The notes beneath the pieces are model-generated. The model was not told the origin of the DNA. It was given only the letters and a program-made list of their open reading frames with translations, and did not search any database. From Streptomyces niveus (lineage in GTDB: Bacteria > Actinomycetota > Actinomycetes > Streptomycetales > Streptomycetaceae): 64,000 bases of DNA. The DNA is taken from contig NZ_CP018047.1 of assembly GCF_002009175.1 (NCBI RefSeq), positions 3,286,001 through 3,350,000 on the forward strand. The letters run 5' to 3'. Shown one piece after another: positions 58,971 to 64,000 of this stretch. The first letter of the stretch is position 1. Each line of letters opens with the position of its first letter. The translations under genes and the position numbers were made by a program.

Positions 58971-59911
58971 ACGGCCTCCTTGGTCCGTCGCGTCAGCCGC
59001 AGGAAGACCTCGTCCAGAGTCGGCCTGCGCACCCCGATGTCCTGCGCCTCGATCCCGGCCGCCTCCAGTTCCCGTACGGTCCTGGCCAGCGTCGCCATCC
59101 GGTTCGCGGCGGGCACGCTGACCAGCCGGCGCTCCTCGTCGACCGTCGCCTCGTCGCCGAACAGCCGTGCCACCGAGGCCAGTTGGCTCAGGTCCGGCAC
59201 GACGACGTCGATGCGGTCGCCGCCGATCCTCGCCTTCAGCTGGTCGGCGGTCCCCTCGGCGACCACGCGTCCTTCGTCGACGACCGAGATCCGGTCCGCC
59301 AACTGGTCGGCCTCCTCCAGGTACTGCGTGGTCAGCAGTACGGTCGTGCCTGCGCCGACCAGCGAGCGCACGGAGGCCCACACCTCGGCGCGCCCGCGCG
59401 GGTCGAGTCCGGTCGTCGGCTCGTCCAGGAAGAGCACCGCCGGATCGGTGATCAGCGAGGCCGCGAGGTCGAGCCGGCGCCGCATGCCCCCGCTGTACTG
59501 CTTGATCGCCTTGCGTCCGGTGCCGGCGAGCCCGAAGCGCTCCAGCAGTTCGTCGGCCCGGGTCGCCGCCCGCTTGTTGCCCAGGTGGTACAGGCGCCCG
59601 AACATCTCCAGGTTCTGCCACCCGCTCAGTTCCTCGTCCACCGCCGCGTGCTGGCCGAGCAGCCCGATCCGCCGGCGCACCTCGCGAGCCTCCGTACGGA
59701 CGTCGTGCCCCGCGACCCGCACCACGCCCTCGTCGTGCCGCAGCAGCGTGGCCAGCACCCGGACCGCCGTCGTCTTGCCCGCTCCGTTCGGACCCAGCAC
59801 CCCGTGCACGGTGCCGCGCGCCACCACCAGGTCGAGCCCGTCGAGCGCGGACTTCTCGCCGTACCGCTTGTGTACGCCTTCCATGACGATCGCGTCCGTC
59901 GCGTCAGTCAA
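58967..59911 (-). CDS. ABC-type drug exporter ATPase (DrrA-like)
   Basis: 314 residues from TTG 59911, chosen because GGAGG lies 7 nt upstream; an upstream TTG at 59947 would lie within an operator. Walker [11 protein letters not shown]-loop [17 protein letters not shown], signature [15 protein letters not shown], Walker [14 protein letters not shown] and the C-terminal [14 protein letters not shown] are all present. Exports a hydrophobic compound, possibly an antibiotic. Two palindromes upstream match the PadR site. Confidence 0.93.
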   Translation of the reverse strand: MTDATDAIVMEGVHKRYGEKSALDGLDLVVARGTVHGVLGPNGAGKTTAVRVLATLLRHDEGVVRVAGHDVRTEAREVRRRIGLLGQHAAVDEELSGWQNLEMFGRLYHLGNKRAATRADELLERFGLAGTGRKAIKQYSGGMRRRLDLAASLITDPAVLFLDEPTTGLDPRGRAEVWASVRSLVGAGTTVLLTTQYLEEADQLADRISVVDEGRVVAEGTADQLKARIGGDRIDVVVPDLSQLASVARLFGDEATVDEERRLVSVPAANRMATLARTVRELEAAGIEAQDIGVRRPTLDEVFLRLTRRTKEAV

Positions 59912-59939
59912 TGCCTTCGCCTCCAGCCCCTCCACCCAC

Positions 59940-59957
59940 GTAGTCAAACTTGACTAC
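59940..59957. promoter_or_regulatory. PadR-type operator 1 (perfect palindrome)
   Basis: GTAGTCAA (59940-59947), AC, TTGACTAC (59950-59957). Lies just upstream of the exporter start. Same unit as the sites at 59986 and 60677. Confidence 0.88.
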
Positions 59958-59985
59958 GAGCGGAAAGGTAACCCCGGGGAAAGAG

Positions 59986-60003
59986 TTAGTCAAACTTGAT
60001 CAG
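59986..60003. promoter_or_regulatory. PadR-type operator 2 (imperfect)
   Basis: TTAGTCAA (59986-59993), AC, TTGATCAG (59996-60003); the right half deviates in two or three positions. It lies 46 bp from site 1, between the padR stop and the exporter start. Confidence 0.7.
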
Positions 60004-60021
60004 AGAGGCCCGCCCACCGCG

Positions 60022-60663
60022 TCAGTCGTCGTCGCCCTCGGCGGGCACACCCGTCGCGTACGGGTTCTCCTCACCCTCGGCGAGCACCCCGAAGAACGGC
60101 TCGCCCTCACCCGAGAAGACATACGCGCCGGCCTCGATGCGCTTGATGAACCCGCGCGTCCACTCGGCCCCGGAGTCGGCCTGACCGATCCACATGTTCA
60201 TGATCTCGCCGATGTGCCCGAGCTGCTCCGGGCCGTCCTCCGGCGTGTAGTGCTCGGTCACCGACGCCCGCCACGCCTCGATCGCCCGCACGCGCTCCTT
60301 CAGCAGATCGACGGCCTCCGCGCGGGGCAGATCGACGATGAAGCCGATGCCGGCCGACAGTACGTCCATCTTCTGGTCGTACTCGACCAGGGACTCACGC
60401 AGCAGCCGGAAGTACTCCGAAGTGCCGGCCTCCGTCAGCTCGTACTCCGTACGAGGCGGGCCGCCGGCCGTGCTCGGCGCGACCTCGTGCGCCAGCAGCT
60501 CGCCCTGCTTCGCCATCTGCTTGAGCGCGTGATAGATCGAGCCCGGCTTCGCGTTCGACCACTCGTGCGCACCCCAGAACTCCAGGTCGTTGCGGATCTG
60601 ATAGCCGTGCGCGCGGCCGTGCTGACGCACCGCGCCGAGCACCAGCAGCCGGATCGCTGACAT
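60022..60663 (-). CDS. PadR-family transcriptional repressor
   Basis: 213 residues. N-terminal winged helix (RLLVLGAVRQHGRAHGYQIRNDLEF, SIYHALKQMAKQGELLAHEV, RTEYELTEAGTSEYFRLLRE). The C-terminal ~110 residues are an extended helical PadR-type dimerisation domain. Three copies of a TAGTCAA palindrome flank the gene, at 59940, 59986 and 60677. Likely represses itself, the exporter and the VOC gene until an inducer binds. Stop lies 18 bp from site 2. Confidence 0.94.
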   Translation of the reverse strand: MSAIRLLVLGAVRQHGRAHGYQIRNDLEFWGAHEWSNAKPGSIYHALKQMAKQGELLAHEVAPSTAGGPPRTEYELTEAGTSEYFRLLRESLVEYDQKMDVLSAGIGFIVDLPRAEAVDLLKERVRAIEAWRASVTEHYTPEDGPEQLGHIGEIMNMWIGQADSGAEWTRGFIKRIEAGAYVFSGEGEPFFGVLAEGEENPYATGVPAEGDDD

Positions 60664-60676
60664 CGCCGTACCCTTC

Positions 60677-60692
60677 TATTCAACTTTGACTA
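60677..60692. promoter_or_regulatory. PadR-type operator 3 (between divergent padR and VOC genes)
   Basis: TATTCAA (60677-60683), CT, TTGACTA (60686-60692). The right half is exact, the left differs in one position. It lies in the middle of the 40-bp gap between the two divergent starts. Confidence 0.82.
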
Positions 60693-60703
60693 GACTACTC
60701 GAC

Positions 60704-61501
60704 ATGACAGAGAAGACCATCCCGCTGCTCCCCTGCCAGACCATCCAACCGGTAGTCGACTTCTACTCGGCACTCGGCTTCGAGGTCACCTTCATACAGA
60801 AGAGTCCCTACGCGTACGCGGTGGTCGAGCGCGGTGACGTGGAACTGCAGTTCTTCGGTATGAAGAAGTACGACCCGACCCAGTCGTTCAGTGGCTGCTA
60901 CGTGCTGACCGACGACGTCGACGGGCTGCACGGCGCCTTCCGCGCGGGGCTCAAATCGGCGTACGGGAGGATCCCCACCCGCGGGCTGCCCCGGATCGGG
61001 CCGGTGAAGGACATGTCGTACGGCGTGCGGCAGTTCCTCATGACGGACCCGGCCGGCAACACCATCCGGATCGGACAGCCGAACGACGCCGAGAGCGACG
61101 GACACCATCAGCCCGCCCCGAAGGAGCCGTTCGCGCGCGCCCTGCACCTGGCGGTGGTATTCGCCGACTCGAAGCAGGACCTGGGCGCCGCGGTGAAGAT
61201 CCTCGACCGTGCCCTCCGGGACGCCCTCGAAGCGGGCGAGGGCGATGAGGACATCCGTAAGGAGGGCGCGTCGCCTACCGCCGTACAGCTCTATCGGCTG
61301 CTGGTGCTGCGCGGCGATGTCGCCCAGCGTCTGGACGAGACCGAGGAGGCACGCGGCTTCCTCGACAGGGCCGCCGCCGTCGAACTGACGGCGGCGGAGC
61401 GCACGGAGGTCGGTGACGACACGGAGCGGGCCGCGGAGCTGCTGGAGTCACTCCAGGACGAGGACAGGGACCATGACCAGGGCCGGGAACGGGTCCGGTG
61501 A
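60704..61501 (+). CDS. Two-domain protein: VOC (bleomycin-resistance-like) domain plus helical C-terminal domain
   Basis: 265 residues from ATG 60704. Residues ~5-130 are a VOC/glyoxalase fold (IQPVVDFYSALGFEVTFIQ, VELQFFGMKKYDPTQSFSGCYV, RQFLMTDPAGNTIRIGQP) as in bleomycin-binding proteins. Residues ~150-240 form a TPR-like helical domain (AVKILDRALRDALEAG, TAVQLYRLLVLRGDVAQRL, RGFLDRAAAVEL). It may bind a toxic compound. It is divergent from padR across a shared operator only 11 bp before its start, so it is probably repressed by PadR and has a very short leader. Confidence 0.85.
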   Translation: MTEKTIPLLPCQTIQPVVDFYSALGFEVTFIQKSPYAYAVVERGDVELQFFGMKKYDPTQSFSGCYVLTDDVDGLHGAFRAGLKSAYGRIPTRGLPRIGPVKDMSYGVRQFLMTDPAGNTIRIGQPNDAESDGHHQPAPKEPFARALHLAVVFADSKQDLGAAVKILDRALRDALEAGEGDEDIRKEGASPTAVQLYRLLVLRGDVAQRLDETEEARGFLDRAAAVELTAAERTEVGDDTERAAELLESLQDEDRDHDQGRERVR

Positions 61502-61520
61502 CCGCGACTCCACCGCCGGA

Positions 61521-62978
61521 TCAGAACGGGAAGCGTGAGCGCCCGTACTGAACCGAGATCCACTTCTGGGTCGTGAAGGCGTCGACCATCGACTCGGCGT
61601 TCAGCCACTCGGCCCCGGAGTGCTTCTCGCCGCCGAACGGCACGATCGGCTCACTGTGCCCCGTGCCGTCGTTGATGTGGATCATGCCGGTGTTGATCCG
61701 CCGCGCCACCCGCACGCCCCGCTCGACGTCGCCGGTGTGTATGGCGCCGCTGAGCCCGCACCGCGTGTCGTTGGCGATCCTGATCGCCTCGTCCACGCCG
61801 TCGAACGGCAGCAGGATCGCGACCGGGCCGAGTATCTCCTGGGTCAGGACGGGTGAGTCGGGGGCCAGATCGGTCAGCACGGTCGGGGAGACGAGGTTGC
61901 CGTCGACGGTGCCGCGCACCAGCGCGGTCGCGCCGGCCTCGATGGTCTCCTCGACCAGCGCGCCGACGGCGTCGGCCTGCTGGGAGCTGATGAGCGGGCC
62001 TATGACCGTCCTGGGATCGGCCGGGTCACCGACGGTCAGCGTCTTGACCTTCGCGACGAACTTCTCGGTGAATTCCTTCTCGACCGAGCGGGCCAGCAGG
62101 ATGCGGTTCGCCGCCATGCAGACGGGGCCCTGGTACGCGTACCGGCTGAAGACCGCCGCTTCGACCGCGTAGTCGACATCGGCGTCAGCGAGGACTATCA
62201 GCGCGCTGTTCCCGCCGAGGTCGAGCACGGAGCGCTTGAAGTTCTTGGCGCAGACGACGGCGACGTGCTGTCCCACCCGGTCGGAGCCGCTGAAGGAGAT
62301 GACCTTCGGTACCGGGTGCTCGATCAGCGCGTCGTCGATCTCCGCGATGTCGGTGATGACGACGTTCAGCAGTCCGGCGGGCAGGCCCGCGTCCTCGAAG
62401 ACCTTGGCCACCAGGGACCCACCGCAGATCGGCGTGTTCTGGTGCGGCTTCAGTACGACGGCGTTGCCGAGCGCCAGCGCAGGGGCGACCGACTTGAGCG
62501 ACAGCAGGAAGGGGAAGTTGAAGGGGCTGATGACCCCGATGACGCCGACGGGAGCGCGCTGGACGCGGTTCTCCGTGCCGTCCACGGGCGAGGGGAGGAT
62601 GCGGCCTTCGGGGCGCAGCGTGAGCTGTACGGCCTCGCGCAGGAGTTCCTTGGCGAGTCGCAGCTCGAACGCCGCTTTCAGGCGCGTACCGCCCAGTTCG
62701 GCGATGATCGCCTCGGTGATCTCGTCCTCGCGGTCCTCGACGATGCGCAGGGCACGCTCGAAGACGCCTCGCCTGGTGTACGGGTTGGTGTCCGCCCATG
62801 TCACCTGTGCGCGCTCGGCGGCCTGGTACGCCTGGTCCACCTCGTCGGCCGTCGCCACCGCGATCGACGCCAGTTTCTCCCCGTTGTAGGGATTGAAATC
62901 GATGATGTCCCACGAGCCACTGCCGGGCCGCCACTCGCCGTCGATGTACTGCTGGTCGAGTTCGGCGAAGAAGGACAT
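61521..62978 (-). CDS. Aldehyde dehydrogenase (benzaldehyde-dehydrogenase-like)
   Basis: 485 residues from ATG 62978. NAD(P)-dependent ALDH. Catalytic Cys lies in YQGPVCMAANRI (near residue 285); the cofactor-binding SPFNFPFLL and VVLKPHQNTP segments and FSGSDRVGQH are clear. At the position of the general-base ELGGK motif the sequence reads DLGGN, an Asp for the usual Glu. Oxidises an aromatic or aliphatic aldehyde. Its promoter has an overlapping palindrome. Confidence 0.92.
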   Translation of the reverse strand: MSFFAELDQQYIDGEWRPGSGSWDIIDFNPYNGEKLASIAVATADEVDQAYQAAERAQVTWADTNPYTRRGVFERALRIVEDREDEITEAIIAELGGTRLKAAFELRLAKELLREAVQLTLRPEGRILPSPVDGTENRVQRAPVGVIGVISPFNFPFLLSLKSVAPALALGNAVVLKPHQNTPICGGSLVAKVFEDAGLPAGLLNVVITDIAEIDDALIEHPVPKVISFSGSDRVGQHVAVVCAKNFKRSVLDLGGNSALIVLADADVDYAVEAAVFSRYAYQGPVCMAANRILLARSVEKEFTEKFVAKVKTLTVGDPADPRTVIGPLISSQQADAVGALVEETIEAGATALVRGTVDGNLVSPTVLTDLAPDSPVLTQEILGPVAILLPFDGVDEAIRIANDTRCGLSGAIHTGDVERGVRVARRINTGMIHINDGTGHSEPIVPFGGEKHSGAEWLNAESMVDAFTTQKWISVQYGRSRFPF

Positions 62979-63005
62979 GTGATCCCTAACCTCAGAACAG
63001 GAAAC

Positions 63006-63023
63006 TGATGTCACGTCATCATA
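63006..63023 (-). promoter_or_regulatory. Candidate promoter and overlapping palindrome of the aldehyde dehydrogenase gene
   Basis: Minus-strand -10 TATGAT at 63018-63023, with a possible TTAACT -35 about 15 bp upstream. TGATG (63006-63010) and CATCA (63017-63021) form an inverted repeat over its downstream side, so a repressor could sit there. Confidence 0.4.
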
Positions 63024-63102
63024 CTTACGCGGAGTCAGAGTTAAGGGGCTTCGAGAACGTCCGATCCCGTTAATCGCACGGCTTCGGACCGGTCACGGTC
63101 GT

Positions 63103-63966
63103 TCAGGAGAGTTGCAGCAGACCCCGCAGCAGGTCACGGCTCTCGGCCGGCCCGAGGCTGTCCTCGTGCAGCCGGGTCATCACCCGCTCGTACTGGGTGA
63201 CTTCCTCCCGCTTGTCCAGATACAGCGCGCTGGTGAGCTGTTCCAGATAGACGAGGTCGGAGAGATCGGACTCGGGGAAGCGCAGCATCGTGAAGGCGCC
63301 GCTCTCGCCCGAGTGCCCGCCGAAGCTGAAGGGCATCACCTGGAGGGTGACCGTCGGGTGCTCGGAGATCTCGATGAGATGGGCCAGCTGACCGCGCATC
63401 ACGGCCCGGTCGCCGTACGGTCTGCGCAGCGCCGCCTCGTCCAGCACCGCGTGGAATCGCGGGGCGCGCTCGGAGACGAGCACCTTCTGGCGCTCCTGGC
63501 GCAGCGCGACACGGCGGTCGATCTCGGCCTGGGGGGCGTTGGGCATGCCGCGCTTGACCACGGCGTGCGCGTACGCCTCGGTCTGCAGCAGGCCGTGCAC
63601 GAACTGGACTTCGTAGATACGGATCAGTGACGCGGCGCCTTCGAGTCCGATGTAGGTCTGGAACCAGCCAGGGAGTACGTCACCGAAGCTCTGCCACCAG
63701 CCGGCGACGTTGGCCTCGCGGGCGAGACCGATCAGGGACCCTCTCTCCATCTCGTCGGCGACTCCGTAGAGCGTCAACAGGTCCTCGATGTCCCTGGACT
63801 TGAAACTCACCCGCCCCAACTCCATACGGCTGATCTTGGACTCGGACGCGCGGATCGAGTAACCGGCCGCCTCACGCGTGATGCCGCGCGACTCACGCAG
63901 CCGTCTCAGCTGCGAGCCCAGCAGTATGCGCCGCACCACGGATCCGCCCGGTTCGACTGCGGTCAC
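63103..63966 (-). CDS. XRE-family regulator with DUF5753 domain
   Basis: 287 residues from GTG 63966, because GGGAGG lies 9 nt upstream; ATG 63984 would add six residues. An N-terminal XRE helix-turn-helix (~12-65; LGSQLRRLRESRGITREAAG, ISRMELGRVSF) is followed by the ~190-residue DUF5753 domain, with WFQTYIGLEGAASLIRIYE (in segments) and FRFPESDLSDLVYLEQLTSALYL-like parts. These are abundant in Streptomyces and often pair with small DUF397 genes. No DUF397 gene lies on the side that is visible. Confidence 0.92.
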   Translation of the reverse strand: MTAVEPGGSVVRRILLGSQLRRLRESRGITREAAGYSIRASESKISRMELGRVSFKSRDIEDLLTLYGVADEMERGSLIGLAREANVAGWWQSFGDVLPGWFQTYIGLEGAASLIRIYEVQFVHGLLQTEAYAHAVVKRGMPNAPQAEIDRRVALRQERQKVLVSERAPRFHAVLDEAALRRPYGDRAVMRGQLAHLIEISEHPTVTLQVMPFSFGGHSGESGAFTMLRFPESDLSDLVYLEQLTSALYLDKREEVTQYERVMTRLHEDSLGPAESRDLLRGLLQLS

Positions 63967-64000
63967 GTCTCCAACCCTCCCCATTACGGTCCATCTCCCA

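Overview
This is a high-GC chromosomal window whose gene content and order match Streptomyces core chromosome. The signs are a SigE/CseABC-type cell-envelope stress operon, Lsr2, ClpC next to an SCO3374-family protein, an ftsH-hpt-tilS-dacB-ppa block, a folate block, many GTG starts and many 1-4 bp start/stop overlaps. I saw no prophage, insertion sequence, CRISPR array, rRNA or tRNA. It reads as ordinary core genome with several small accessory modules.

Layout. 1-7.7 kb: the end of an unknown gene, a membrane protein combining sigma-factor-like, anti-sigma zinc-finger and BACON domains, the radA-disA pair (recombination repair and c-di-AMP synthesis), an anchored secreted protein, a PAP2 phosphatase and mutY. 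8-11.6 kb: sigE-cseA-cseB-cseC. 11.6-14.6 kb: an MFS drug exporter divergent from its TetR repressor with two clear operators, then an M23 peptidase. 15-20.6 kb: clpC, an SCO3374-type gene, lsr2, argA, a BlaI-type regulator and a 59-residue membrane protein. 20.6-27 kb: a tightly overlapping NAD/CoA cofactor operon (DUF2520 protein, panC, nadB, nadC, coaX). 27-32 kb: a threonine-aldolase-like enzyme, an ArsR-type regulator and a two-component system coupled to a TmrB-like P-loop protein. 32.2-34.5 kb: a MidA/NDUFAF7-type methyltransferase translationally coupled to an orphan NuoD-like subunit. 34.6-39.8 kb: a coiled-coil membrane protein and an osmoprotectant ABC importer. 39.9-43.7 kb: folP, an NTF2-like gene, folB, folK, a DUF3180 gene and folE. 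43.8-51.5 kb: ftsH, hpt, tilS, a DUF2342 metalloprotease, dacB and ppa. 51.6-54.2 kb: a ThrE-type exporter and a DedA protein. 54.5-58 kb: a ClC-type channel, wrbA and glutamate decarboxylase. 58.2-61.5 kb: a drug-type ABC exporter, a PadR repressor and a two-domain VOC protein, sharing three copies of one palindrome. 61.5-64 kb: an aldehyde dehydrogenase and an XRE/DUF5753 regulator.

The strongest candidate for an undescribed system is the methyltransferase-NuoD pair. The mitochondrial relative of the methyltransferase modifies one arginine of the NuoD homologue. The paralogue here has an arginine at that motif but altered residues at the expected quinone site. Next are the sigma/anti-sigma/BACON fusion, the ClC-WrbA-glutamate decarboxylase group (possible acid response) and the PadR exporter/VOC module. 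Family assignments and comparisons with named proteins are from memory of those families, not from searches.
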